Source: Streptomyces caelestis
GTDB lineage: Bacteria; Actinomycetota; Actinomycetes; Streptomycetales; Streptomycetaceae
Direction of reading: 5' to 3'
DNA: 64,000 bases
Assembly: GCF_001279005.1 (NCBI RefSeq)
Contig: NZ_LGCN01000001.1
Location: 248,001-312,000, forward strand
A program made the position numbers and the translations under genes. Shown here one piece after another: positions 16,964 to 24,899 of this stretch. Under the pieces are notes generated by a model that did not search any database, was not told the origin of the DNA, and saw only the letters and a program-made list of their open reading frames with translations. Positions within the stretch are counted from its first letter, which is position 1. Every line of letters starts with the position of its first letter.

Positions 16964-17770
16964 TCACGAGCCGGACTGGTGGATGTACGCGGTCCACGCC
17001 TCGTACTCGGCGGCGGTGAGAACCGGGGGCGGGTCGATGGGGGCGCGCCCGAAGCACTGGTCACAGGTGTGTGCGTTCAGTTCGGCGCCGGTGGCGTCAG
17101 TGCCACGGCCCGACAAGACGGCGCCGCAGATGGGAAGGTCCGCTGAGAACGGGTGCAGGTGCAGGTCCTGGCCGTGGAGGACCGGCCGGACAAGAACGGA
17201 CTCCGGTTCGGGCGCGGGGCCGAAATGCCCCGCCAGGAACCGTACGACAAGGGCGTGAGCTGCCTGGGCTCGCTCGTCCAGGGTTCGGGTGTCGGCCGGC
17301 AACAACTCGACGACCCGCAGGGATTCCTGCATCTCTGCGGTCAGGCGGTCGATGAGGGCCCAGCCCTCGGCGAGGAACTGCGGGGCGTCGCCGCGAGGGT
17401 CGTCGCTGCGCTTGCCGACCCAGATCCACGACAGGGGAACGAACGCGGCGAGCTTGCTGAGCAGCTCGTAGCAGCGGCTCACGGCCCACGTGGTGTAGGT
17501 GCCGCATGGGCTATGACGGCAAGAGCCGGCCGGGGCCTGGCAGGCGCGCAGTTCGAAGCGGAAGCCGAGCTCGGTCGCCTCGCTCCGAAGGATGCCGAGC
17601 TCAGCGACATCGCCGTTTCGCCGAGTCCGCGACCACCATGCCGGTTCGCCGTCCAGCAGTGGGCCGGGTTCGGTGCTGGACCCGAGCCCCTGCTGCTCCG
17701 ATGAGCGGGCAGAGGCCAGAGTTCGGTGAGCAGAGACGACGCGGGCGCCGTCGATCACGAGGTAGTTCAT
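16964..17770 (-). CDS. Hypothetical protein with C-terminal CxxC
   Basis: A 268-aa protein beginning MNYLVIDGARVV. The middle is helical (VSRCYELLSKLAAFVPLSWIWVG) and the C-terminus has HTCDQCFG, a possible metal knuckle, preceded by PICGAVLSGRG. Cysteines near residue 76-90 (CQAPAGSCRHSPC) may also take part. It lies between the HU gene and 16167-16937 and is probably in the P1 copy-5 transcript, after a hairpin. Confidence 0.6.
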   Translation of the reverse strand: MNYLVIDGARVVSAHRTLASARSSEQQGLGSSTEPGPLLDGEPAWWSRTRRNGDVAELGILRSEATELGFRFELRACQAPAGSCRHSPCGTYTTWAVSRCYELLSKLAAFVPLSWIWVGKRSDDPRGDAPQFLAEGWALIDRLTAEMQESLRVVELLPADTRTLDERAQAAHALVVRFLAGHFGPAPEPESVLVRPVLHGQDLHLHPFSADLPICGAVLSGRGTDATGAELNAHTCDQCFGRAPIDPPPVLTAAEYEAWTAYIHQSGS

Positions 17771-17787
17771 CAGGATCTCTCCGGTCC

Positions 17788-17813
17788 GGCCGGGCGCATC
17801 AGCGCCCGGCCGT
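17788..17813. terminator. Hairpin between the HU gene and the next gene
   Basis: CGGCCGGGCGC (17788-17798), loop ATCA, GCGCCCGGCCG (17803-17813). It lies 42 nt after the HU stop and just before the start of 16964-17770, so HU may be made in excess over the downstream genes. Confidence 0.6.
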
Positions 17814-17854
17814 CGAGCAGGAACGCCGGGAGGGTGGGACCCGGCAACGGCTGA

Positions 17855-18331
17855 TCAGGCGAGCGCCTTCTTGGAGGAGGTCTTGACGGGCTTCTTCGCC
17901 CCGGCCTTCATGGCCGGGCCCGTCTTCTTGGCCGCTGCTCCCGCCTTCTTCGGGGCGGCCTTCTTGACCGTTGCCTTCTTCATCACGGCGGGGGCGCCGC
18001 CGGTGAGGCTTCCCTTGGGGGCCTTCTTGACGGAGACCTCGCCCTTGGGGAGCTTCTTGGCGCCGCTGACCAGGTCCTTGAAGCCCTGCCCGGCCCGGAA
18101 GCGGGGGATGGAGGTCTTCTTGACCAGCACCCTCTCGCCGGTCTGGGGGTTGCGGGCGTAGCGGGCCGGTCGGCTGACCTTCTCGAACGAGCCGAATCCG
18201 GTGACGGAGACGCGATCTCCGGCAACGACAGCGCGGACGATGGCGTCGAGCACGTGGTCGACAGCGTCGGCGGCCTGCTGGCGGCCGCCCATCTTGTCCG
18301 CGATCGCGTCGATGAGCTGGGCCTTGTTCAT
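17855..18331 (-). CDS. HU-family nucleoid protein with lysine/alanine tail (HupS type)
   Basis: Start at 18331 (MNKAQLIDAIADKM) with CAGGAG upstream; 158 aa. Residues 1-90 are a canonical HU fold, including VSVTGFGSFEKVSRPARYARNPQTGE, the dimer and DNA-binding arm. Residues 95-158 are a PAKK-like tail (KKATVKKAAPKKAG...), as in the Streptomyces nucleoid protein HupS and mycobacterial HU. A plasmid-borne copy may compact plasmid DNA or lessen its fitness cost. It is the first gene after P1 copy 5. Confidence 0.92.
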   Translation of the reverse strand: MNKAQLIDAIADKMGGRQQAADAVDHVLDAIVRAVVAGDRVSVTGFGSFEKVSRPARYARNPQTGERVLVKKTSIPRFRAGQGFKDLVSGAKKLPKGEVSVKKAPKGSLTGGAPAVMKKATVKKAAPKKAGAAAKKTGPAMKAGAKKPVKTSSKKALA

Positions 18332-18460
18332 GACAGAACTCCTGTAGGTGGGCGTGCACTTCGATGCCGGACATAGGGCCGCTGACATTCAGGGCGCGGT
18401 GCCGACGAAAGGAACGGGGGCGCGTCACCCAGGACGGTCCGAGCGCCTCCGACAGCAATC

Positions 18461-18492
18461 ACAGTACACATTGAAAAAAAAACACGCAACGC
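18461..18492 (-). promoter_or_regulatory. P1 promoter, copy 5
   Basis: Leftward TTGCGT (18484-18489), 17-nt spacer ending TTTCAATGTG, TACTGT (18461-18466). It drives the HU gene with a leader of about 120 nt. Confidence 0.8.
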
Positions 18493-18503
18493 TAATCGTC
18501 ATG

Positions 18504-18533
18504 TTGACGAAAGTCGTTCGGTCGTGCCATTCT
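18504..18533 (+). promoter_or_regulatory. Candidate promoter of the ADP-ribosylhydrolase/phosphatase gene
   Basis: Rightward TTGACG (18504-18509), 18 nt, CATTCT (18528-18533). It resembles a primary-sigma promoter, is back-to-back with P1 copy 5 and unlike P1 in sequence, so the fusion gene may be controlled separately. Confidence 0.5.
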
Positions 18534-18637
18534 GACGTAGCGACAGCGGGTCTGAGCGCGAGGCGAGTTGACGCCGCGCTCCCCGCCCCCGCCCTCCTCA
18601 GACCACGCACGTAGCACATGACCTCGGGAGAACACCC

Positions 18638-20233
18638 GTGAAAACGAAGCCCGTTGACTTCATGACCCCCACCCTGACCCCGGCGGCGCACCCGCTCAAC
18701 GTTCACGCCACCGACCGCGCAGCCGGCGTCCTCCTCGGTGCTGCGTGCGGTGACGCCCTCGGCGTGCCCTACGAGTTCGCCCGCCGACTGGGCGCCGAGG
18801 AACGACCCGCCATGATCGGCGGCGGCCTGGGCCCCTATAAGCCCGGTGAATACTCCGACGACACCCAGATGCACGTGTGCATCGCCGCCGTCGCGTCCAC
18901 CGGCACGGACCTCACCAGCCCGACCGCACTCGACCAGATCGCCCGCAACTTCCACCGCTGGCGCGACGGCGGCGCCACCGACATCGGGAACCAGACCAGC
19001 AGCGTGCTCCGCGCTGCGAAAACCCACAAGACGGGCACGCCCGCCCAGGCCATGACGGCGGAAGCTGACGCCTACACCGCCCGCACCCGGTTCAGCGCGG
19101 GCAACGGCTCGCTGATGCGGACCGGCGTCGTCGCCCTCGCCTACCTGGACGACGTTGACGGAATGATCAGGGCCGCGACCATGATCAGCTCCCTCACCCA
19201 CAGCGACCCCGAGTGCATCGAGGCGTGCATCCTGTGGTGCTCAGGCATCCGGGTCGCTGTGCTGGAAGGAACCTTCGACGGCGTCCGTGACGGCATCGCG
19301 CTGCTTCCCGAGGACCGGCAGGAGATCTGGCACGCAAGGCTGGACGAGGCGGAGGCGAACCCGCCGCACCACTGGGACCGCAACGGGTACGTCGTCACCG
19401 CCCTCCAGGCCGCGTGGTCCGCAATCACCCGCACGCCCGTTCCCGAGCTGGCACCGGAGCGTGGATCGTTCCCCGCCCAGCACTTCCAGCTCGCCACCGA
19501 AGCGGCCGTCCGGGCGGGCAACGACACGGACACCGTAGCCGCGATCGCAGGCGCCCTCCTGGGCGCGCGCTGGGGAGTCTCGGCCATCCCCCTCGCCTGG
19601 CAGCAGGCCGTGAACGGCTGGCCCACGATGTCCGGCCCCGATCTCGTCCGCCTGGCCGTCCTGACCGCCCGCAAGGGCATGGACGACGGTGACGGCTGGC
19701 CCTCGGCCCCGCGCGTCAAGATCCCCGGCTACGCCGGAAAGGGCTACGTCGCGCGGCACCCCGCCGATCCTGGCGTCCTGCTCGGCAACCTCCCCATGAC
19801 CGAGTTCGCTGGCGCACCGCCGGTCGATGCGGTCGTGTCTCTGTGCCGCGTCGGACAGGGGCCGATCTTCTCCCACGCCGACGTCGAGCACGTCCGCGTC
19901 TGGCTGGTCGACAAGGAAGGCGAGAACCCCAACCTTCACTACGCCCTCGACCAGGCGGCACGCCAGATTCTCCGCCTCCGCAAGGAGGGCAAGCGGGTCT
20001 TCGTCCACTGCGTTGCGGGCCGCTCGCGCACCCCCGCCGTGGCGGCCGCCTACAGCACGCTCCTGGGAACCGACCCCCGCACCGCCCTGACAGAAGTCTG
20101 GGCGGCCCTGGACAAGCACTGGACCCTCCTGGCGCACCCGCAGCTCCACAACGCCGTCTACGAGCTGGCAGGGCAGCCGCCGAACCCGCCGAAGCCCCGC
20201 CCTCGCCGCCGCTTCTTCCGGAAGCGCACCTGA
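18638..20233 (+). CDS. ADP-ribosylglycohydrolase fused to a dual-specificity phosphatase
   Basis: A 531-aa protein starting at GTG with CGGGAG upstream. Residues 25-350 are an ADP-ribosylglycohydrolase (DraG/ARH fold): GDALGVPYEF (39-48), SDDTQM (73-78) for the first metal, GNGSLMR, and GNDTDTVAAIAGALLGARWG for the second metal. Residues 380-510 are a cysteine phosphatase whose P-loop is HCVAGRSR with C458 and R464. The C-terminus is basic (RPRRRFFRKR). Expected activities are removal of ADP-ribose from protein or nucleic acid and phosphate removal. The pairing suggests processing of a phosphorylated ADP-ribose or counteracting a two-step modification. It is the only rightward gene in 3-55 kb. 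Confidence 0.9.
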   Translation: MKTKPVDFMTPTLTPAAHPLNVHATDRAAGVLLGAACGDALGVPYEFARRLGAEERPAMIGGGLGPYKPGEYSDDTQMHVCIAAVASTGTDLTSPTALDQIARNFHRWRDGGATDIGNQTSSVLRAAKTHKTGTPAQAMTAEADAYTARTRFSAGNGSLMRTGVVALAYLDDVDGMIRAATMISSLTHSDPECIEACILWCSGIRVAVLEGTFDGVRDGIALLPEDRQEIWHARLDEAEANPPHHWDRNGYVVTALQAAWSAITRTPVPELAPERGSFPAQHFQLATEAAVRAGNDTDTVAAIAGALLGARWGVSAIPLAWQQAVNGWPTMSGPDLVRLAVLTARKGMDDGDGWPSAPRVKIPGYAGKGYVARHPADPGVLLGNLPMTEFAGAPPVDAVVSLCRVGQGPIFSHADVEHVRVWLVDKEGENPNLHYALDQAARQILRLRKEGKRVFVHCVAGRSRTPAVAAAYSTLLGTDPRTALTEVWAALDKHWTLLAHPQLHNAVYELAGQPPNPPKPRPRRRFFRKRT

Positions 20234-20495
20234 CCCGGGGCGCCATACGGCTGGGCGCGGCCTCCACCCGGAGACCGCGCCCAGCGGCGCCTTATGGGCG
20301 ACGTCCCTGCCTAGGACAGAAACTGAACTGGTGACGGTCACCCCGAGCGGACGGGAACGACGCATGAGGCAGGCCGCGAAAGGACCTACCGCATCACGGC
20401 TCTTGCCGAGCCCCCGTCGTTACGCAGGACATCGCAGCCGGGTCCCCGATCGGACCTCACCTTGGCACGGCCGCATGCAGCAGCACGCGAAAGCC
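20234..20495. other. Intergenic region without a supported gene
   Basis: The region between the fusion gene and the terminator at 20496. Short frames are present, but none has a ribosome site or convincing codon use. Confidence 0.5.
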
Positions 20496-20529
20496 GAGAG
20501 CCCGCCAGTCGTCTGACTGGCGGGCTCTC
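20496..20529. terminator. Strong bidirectional hairpin between convergent genes
   Basis: GAGAGCCCGCCAGTC (20496-20510), loop GTCT, and a perfect 15-bp complement (20515-20529). It lies between the rightward fusion gene and the leftward HTH-array gene, and probably stops both. Confidence 0.8.
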
Positions 20530-20631
20530 GCGCTTCCGTGGCCGTCTGCCCTGCCGACCGGAATCCAGGCCGGCTCAGCGACTCGGTCACGAGCAGGTAC
20601 ACGCTCCACGGGACGAGGCAACGGAGGCCTC

Positions 20632-21990
20632 CTAGCTCCTGGGGCCGAAGCGGCCGGGCCCCCTGCGGCTGAGGACGAACCTGTAGACCGTCTCGCGGTA
20701 CCAATGATCTTGGAAGACCCGAGGCTTCTTGCCGTCATCCGCAGTCCGGTCGGCAAACGGGATTTGCCCCCGGGCGTGGTAGGCGTGGACCGTCTCGCGT
20801 GCGAGGGCCTCGCCACGGGTGGCCATGCCCAGCACCTCGGCGAAGTCGTTGATGTCCAGCAGGTCCCGTGGATCCCCTTCGGGCAGTTCATGGACCAGCG
20901 CCGGCCCGGTGCCCTTGAAAGCCGCCCAGACATGCGGACGGTGCTTCTCGACCCACGCGTCGACCTCGCGCTCGTCATATGTACGCGGCTGCGTGCGCCG
21001 CGGCGCCGGGAAGGCTTGGCGAACGACCTTGCCGCCCTCGCGCTTCTCCTTGACGTTGGTCCATTGGAGGCCGGTGTACTCGGAAACGCCATACCGCGGA
21101 CCGATCATCTCTGCGGTGAGCTGCGCCCGGTCGCCCTGCGCCTCGGTGGCCGGCTCCGCCGAAGCCGTCGGCTCGGCGAGCTCCCTCTGGACGGCGGCGT
21201 CCTCGTCGGTTGCCGATGATCCGGCCCACGCCTGGCCGGACAGCTCTGCGCGGCGCTGAGCCTTGGCCCAAGTCCGCTGGCGATTCTCGCGCATCCACTC
21301 ATCCACCTCGGCCGCGCTGTAGCCGTGCTCGCCGGCCTCGGGGAATCCTGCAGCGCGGATCCACCCCCGGGCCGTCTGCCCGCTGACGCCGTACGTGGTT
21401 GCGATGGCATGGGCGTCCAGGTGCCCCGTGCGCGCGGTGGCTGAACGGCTGGGCAGCGCGCTGCCGGCTGCAGGGGTCTGCTCGCCGGCCGGCGGTTCCT
21501 CGGCCTTCGTCTGCCGGCGCATGCGCCGCGGACGGTTCACGAACGCGTAGGCCGTCTCGCGAAACCACATCCGCTCCGTGACCTCCGGCGTCTTCCCGTC
21601 TCCGGGCACGCGGTCAGGGCCGGGCATCTTCGGCGGCTTCTTGGACATGTAACTGCGCAGGGTGCCTTCCGGCACTGGCTCCGACCGCCCGAGAGCCTTG
21701 CCCTCCCAGGCACAGATGTCCGACAGAGTCACCAGGTCCTTCGGGCCGCCGGCGGGCAGGCCGAACGGGTTGTCCGAGTCTTGCCCTTTCGCCCAGTGGA
21801 CCGGGAGGTTTTCCTTCAGCCAGGCGTCCACCTCAGCTGCTTCGCGCACCAGGGTCCGCCCAGGGCCGGCGGGCCAGCCCTCTGGGAAGCCCGGGAGCGT
21901 GGTCCAGTAGGTCACCGTGGCCTCGTTGGCCTGGTACTTCTCCGCGATGTCCTGTGTAGTCACCAGTTCATCTGCGTCGGCGGGAATCAC
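20632..21990 (-). CDS. Protein with about five tandem helix-turn-helix modules
   Basis: A 452-aa protein made of repeated excisionase/MerR-like units. I see them near residues 8-60 (DIAEKYQANEATVTYWTTLPGFPE), 88-155 (SDICAWEGKALGR), 190-245 (IATTYGVSGQTARGWIRAAGFPE), 295-355 (IGPRYGVSEYTGLQWTNVK) and 378-445 (DFAEVLGMATRGEALARETVHAY). Each ends in a similar acidic helix (EVDAWLKE, EVDEWMRE, EVDAWVEK) or an RETxYxFV segment. Linkers are acidic and alanine-rich. It would bind a long array of DNA sites. Candidate roles are centromere binding, regulation, or architecture at the plasmid's repeats. It is alone behind P1 copy 6. Confidence 0.75.
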   Translation of the reverse strand: MIPADADELVTTQDIAEKYQANEATVTYWTTLPGFPEGWPAGPGRTLVREAAEVDAWLKENLPVHWAKGQDSDNPFGLPAGGPKDLVTLSDICAWEGKALGRSEPVPEGTLRSYMSKKPPKMPGPDRVPGDGKTPEVTERMWFRETAYAFVNRPRRMRRQTKAEEPPAGEQTPAAGSALPSRSATARTGHLDAHAIATTYGVSGQTARGWIRAAGFPEAGEHGYSAAEVDEWMRENRQRTWAKAQRRAELSGQAWAGSSATDEDAAVQRELAEPTASAEPATEAQGDRAQLTAEMIGPRYGVSEYTGLQWTNVKEKREGGKVVRQAFPAPRRTQPRTYDEREVDAWVEKHRPHVWAAFKGTGPALVHELPEGDPRDLLDINDFAEVLGMATRGEALARETVHAYHARGQIPFADRTADDGKKPRVFQDHWYRETVYRFVLSRRGPGRFGPRS

Positions 21991-22135
21991 CGTTACTCCT
22001 TGTCGGACCGGCAGTGGACCCGCAGGCCGTGGTCATGGTCCCGCGGGTGGGGACCTGGTCGGTCGAACTCGAGGTGGAGCCAGCATCATCGGTTCTAAGA
22101 CGGCGCCGGCCCTCGATCGCGCAGGGGGAGGCACT

Positions 22136-22167
22136 AAAGTACATCCCGAGAGAACAATACGCAACGT
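22136..22167 (-). promoter_or_regulatory. P1 promoter, copy 6 (most divergent)
   Basis: Leftward TTGCGT (22159-22164), 17-nt spacer, TACTTT (22136-22141). The -35 flank and the GATG before the -10 are kept, but the TTTCAAT core is changed to CTCGGGAT. It drives the HTH-array gene. Confidence 0.6.
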
Positions 22168-22196
22168 GCCCGCGGGTGATGCCGCCGCACGCCGGC

Positions 22197-22248
22197 GGGG
22201 GTGTCTTCGGGGCCGGGCGTATGTCCACCCGGCCCCGAAGACACCCCC
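22197..22248. terminator. Very long hairpin, 21-bp perfect arms
   Basis: The arms 22197-22217 and 22228-22248 are exact complements (GGGGGTGTCTTCGGGGCCGGG on the left, written as two blocks GGGGGTGTCTT and CGGGGCCGGG), with a 10-nt loop. It lies 9 nt past the stop of the GP88 gene and just upstream of P1 copy 6, insulating the two units. Confidence 0.8.
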
Positions 22249-22256
22249 GCGGGATT

Positions 22257-23030
22257 TTAGTGCGCCAGCGCGAACCTCTGGCCCGCACGTTCGTTCTTCG
22301 CGCGCAGCTTCTCGTCGCGCGCTCGCTGAAGACTGCCGAAGGTCTCCCGCCCCTGTTTCTTGAGAAGGTGAGGAATCCGGTTCGCCGGGATTCCGACGAG
22401 AGGGGACTCGCTGAGGACCGACAAAAGGTCCGACTCTGTCTGGTCGGTGTATTCGGCGGCGATCAGCGCTTCCACGTCGGGGAAGACGTCCGCATGCCTT
22501 TCGGTATTCAGGTCGATAAGGTGATCCTCCTTCCCTCCGAGGCTGTAGCACCAGAGGAAGTTGTCCGGCGCGTCGTTCACGACGAGCCGCTTGAAACGGC
22601 TGATCTCCTTGGTGTAGCAGTAGAAGCGCACGCCCGGTGAGTTGCGCATGATGCGCATCCAGGTGAGAAGGTAATCGTCGGAAAAAAACTCGCCTGAATC
22701 GTGTACGCGAATCCACTTGCCGACGTACCGCTTGTGTCTCAGCTCCTCCGTCATCTGCCTCTCGAACTCCTCCGGAGTGTCCCGGCAGAGAAGGAGATTC
22801 CGAATGTGCGCTGCGCGTACATTCTTGAACCTGTACGTGCCGACCCTGGCGTAGCACAGCTGGGCGCAAACACCTGCCTGAGGGCAGACGTTGAAGTGGC
22901 TCCCGTCGGGCAATTCGATGACGAATGCGGGAAGCGTCCAGTTGAAGACGCCAATCCTCCTCAGATCGGAGTTCTGAGTGAGGAGCCATTTACGTGCGGT
23001 GCGGCCGGGCGTGCTCGTGCTCTCAGGCAT
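22257..23030 (-). CDS. GP88-family protein (phage gene product 88 domain)
   Basis: Start taken at 23030 (MPESTST), 9 nt after GAGGA; 23039 is possible but too close to that site. The 257-aa product carries FNVCPQAGVCAQLCYARVGTYRFKNVRAAHIRNLLL, the signature of the GP88 family first named in mycobacteriophages. The three cysteines in CPxAGxCxxxCYA may hold an Fe-S cluster or zinc. WIRVHDSGEFFSDDYLLTWMRIM and FYCYTKEISRFKRL follow, as in the family. Its biochemical role is unknown. The gene is visibly less GC-rich than its neighbours, a sign of recent transfer. Confidence 0.75.
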   Translation of the reverse strand: MPESTSTPGRTARKWLLTQNSDLRRIGVFNWTLPAFVIELPDGSHFNVCPQAGVCAQLCYARVGTYRFKNVRAAHIRNLLLCRDTPEEFERQMTEELRHKRYVGKWIRVHDSGEFFSDDYLLTWMRIMRNSPGVRFYCYTKEISRFKRLVVNDAPDNFLWCYSLGGKEDHLIDLNTERHADVFPDVEALIAAEYTDQTESDLLSVLSESPLVGIPANRIPHLLKKQGRETFGSLQRARDEKLRAKNERAGQRFALAH

Positions 23031-23478
23031 TGTGATCATTCCTCGTCGGCAGAGTGACGTGGGCGGGTGAACCGCCGGGGCAGTCGAAGTGCGGGCGGAC
23101 GCACGCGTGGATCCCGAGCGCGGTCACTCCGCCGTCGGCCCGCGCGAGCACGGCGAGCCCCTGAGCGATGGCCGTGCGCGCGCTGCGCTGGTGGTGGCCG
23201 CCGTACTGGGCGTCGTCACCGTGGCTGGCAATCAGGTCGACCGCCCGCGCCGCGAGACGCTCGATGTCGGGCTCTGAGACCTCTCGGAACTCAGCGATGT
23301 ACAGCGGGACCATGAACAGCAGCCACGTCACCCACGGGGATGACGCCCCCGTCGCGGCGTTTCCGGGGGCGGTGACCACCCGGCCGAAGGGGCCGTGCGA
23401 GTCAGGGACGGGCTTTGGGCCCGGTTCGGCCCGCCCGGGCTCTTTGTCGGCGCCGGCGGGAGGAATGGTTGTCGTCAT
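23023..23478 (-). CDS. Hypothetical protein, 151 aa
   Basis: Start at 23478 (MTTTIPPAGADKEPG); 23496 is an alternative. A disordered N-terminus of 45 residues precedes a possible hydrophobic stretch (WVTWLLFMVPLYIAEF) and a helical region ending ALGIHACVRPHFDCPGGSPAH. It overlaps the GP88 start region, so the two are coupled. Not recognised. Confidence 0.55.
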   Translation of the reverse strand: MTTTIPPAGADKEPGRAEPGPKPVPDSHGPFGRVVTAPGNAATGASSPWVTWLLFMVPLYIAEFREVSEPDIERLAARAVDLIASHGDDAQYGGHHQRSARTAIAQGLAVLARADGGVTALGIHACVRPHFDCPGGSPAHVTLPTRNDHNA

Positions 23479-23552
23479 GGTGAGGGACCGCTCCATGCAG
23501 GGCGCCCCCGGCTGATACAGCCGGGGGCGCCAGGGAAAAGGGGGAAGCGCGG

Positions 23553-24059
23553 TCAGTTGCCGCGCGCGGGGCAGGCGCTGGCGTGCGCCGGGGAGGTGCG
23601 GAGGCGGGGGGATCCTCCGAGCGTGTCGCGCGCCTGGAGGAGGTAGTCGCCCAAGTCCTCCAGGGAGTTGATCTCCTCGGTGGGCACCGGCTTGCCGCAC
23701 TGGGCGCACGGGGCGATGACATCGAAGGTGAGGCGGCCGCGGTCGTTGTAGGTCGCGAGAAAGTCCAGCGTCCTGTCCGCGAAGGGGATGGTGAGCGCGA
23801 CCGCGGGGAAGTGCCGGCCATTCGCGACGAGCGGATGCGTGTCGTCGTTCTGGGCGCGGATGCCGACCGGGCGGTCGAAGGAGTGGAGTGAGAGGCGGTG
23901 GCGGAGCACTGCCTCCACCCAGCGCAGCTCGGCGTCCTCGCTGTGGAGGGCCGGGTCCGGGCCGACCTGGCCGGCCTGACCGGTCCGTGCGCGCTTCACT
24001 GCGGCCTGTACGGCGGCGGTCTCGACGTAGTTGAACGGCTTCCTCATGGTGCTCGGCAT
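23553..24059 (-). CDS. Hypothetical protein with CxxC, first gene after P1 copy 7
   Basis: Start at 24059 (MPSTMRKPFNYVETAAVQ) with GGAGA upstream; 168 aa. The N-terminal helix is followed by a beta-rich region (PAVALTIPFADRTLDFLATYNDRGRLTFDVIAPCAQCGKPV) with one CAQC knuckle, then NSLEDLGDYLLQARDTLGG. No family recognised. Confidence 0.6.
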   Translation of the reverse strand: MPSTMRKPFNYVETAAVQAAVKRARTGQAGQVGPDPALHSEDAELRWVEAVLRHRLSLHSFDRPVGIRAQNDDTHPLVANGRHFPAVALTIPFADRTLDFLATYNDRGRLTFDVIAPCAQCGKPVPTEEINSLEDLGDYLLQARDTLGGSPRLRTSPAHASACPARGN

Positions 24060-24184
24060 GGGGTCTCCGAGGTGGATTGGGCCCGTGGATTGCACGCTGG
24101 CACGTGCGTCGTGGTCACCGGGGCTTGATTCGAAGGCCGCGAACAGCGGCTCCGGTCGGCGGCAGCGCCCGCCCGACAGACATG

Positions 24185-24216
24185 ACACTACACATTGAAA
24201 CGAGAATAAGCAATAT
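24185..24216 (-). promoter_or_regulatory. P1 promoter, copy 7
   Basis: Leftward TTGCTT (24208-24213), 17-nt spacer ending TTTCAATGTG, TAGTGT (24185-24190). It drives 23553-24059 and the two genes that follow, ending at the 22197 hairpin. Confidence 0.8.
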
Positions 24217-24308
24217 CCAGGGGGAAGGGGTGGCCGGCCAGTCGCTGCACCCATAGGGAGTCGTACACGTAGGCAGCGGCATAGCCGGCCGGCTCGAGAG
24301 GACGTGAC

Positions 24309-24737
24309 CTACGCAGGCGCGGCGGCGAGCTGTCCGACCTTGTCGAGCAGGAGCTGAGCCCGGGCGAAGGCGGCCGTCTTGTGTCCGTACGAAGGAACGA
24401 CCAGGTGCATGGTCTCGTGCGCCAGCGCGCGATCGGCCTCCTCGCGCGTGGTCACCAGCCCGAGGTTCATGGCCATCAACGGAACCTTCAACCGTGCGGA
24501 CTTCGGGCCCCGATACACCTGGGCGGCATAGTGCGAGAGGTAGGGCATGCCGCTGACCGAGGCGTACGCCGCGAGGTCAGTGACGAGGTGGAACTCGCGC
24601 CCGGACACGGCCGAGAACAGCTTGGCGCGCCGACGCAGCCAGTGCACGTCGACGGGAAGGTCGCGCTCGTGTTCTGGCAGTGGGCTCCGCAGGGCAGCGT
24701 GCCGTTGTTGAGTCACCGGGTGTGCTCGATCTGCCAT
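24309..24737 (-). CDS. SprT-like zinc metallopeptidase candidate
   Basis: Start at 24737 (MADRAHPVTQ) with GAGGAGGAG upstream; 142 aa. The motif ALAHETMHLVVPSYGHKTAAF contains HEXXH (H107, E108, H111) and a GH eight residues on (H119), the layout of SprT/Spartan-type proteases. The preceding helix (TREEADRALA) fits the same fold. Such proteases cut DNA-protein crosslinks; on a conjugative element a role in clearing covalent relaxase or host adducts is conceivable but unproven. It has no P1 copy of its own and may be transcribed from upstream. Confidence 0.6.
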   Translation of the reverse strand: MADRAHPVTQQRHAALRSPLPEHERDLPVDVHWLRRRAKLFSAVSGREFHLVTDLAAYASVSGMPYLSHYAAQVYRGPKSARLKVPLMAMNLGLVTTREEADRALAHETMHLVVPSYGHKTAAFARAQLLLDKVGQLAAAPA

Positions 24738-24899
24738 GGTTCTCCTCCTCTCGAGTGCGGTCCGGCGCACATGCGTCTACGTCGTCCAGGCCGGCGGTCC
24801 CGGTTTCGGGGCCGGCCGGTCATCTCTCGGCTGTCGGGCCGCGAGGACATCATGCCAACACGCCCCGCGGCCGCCCTTCGGCAGCGGCGAGGAGGCCGC

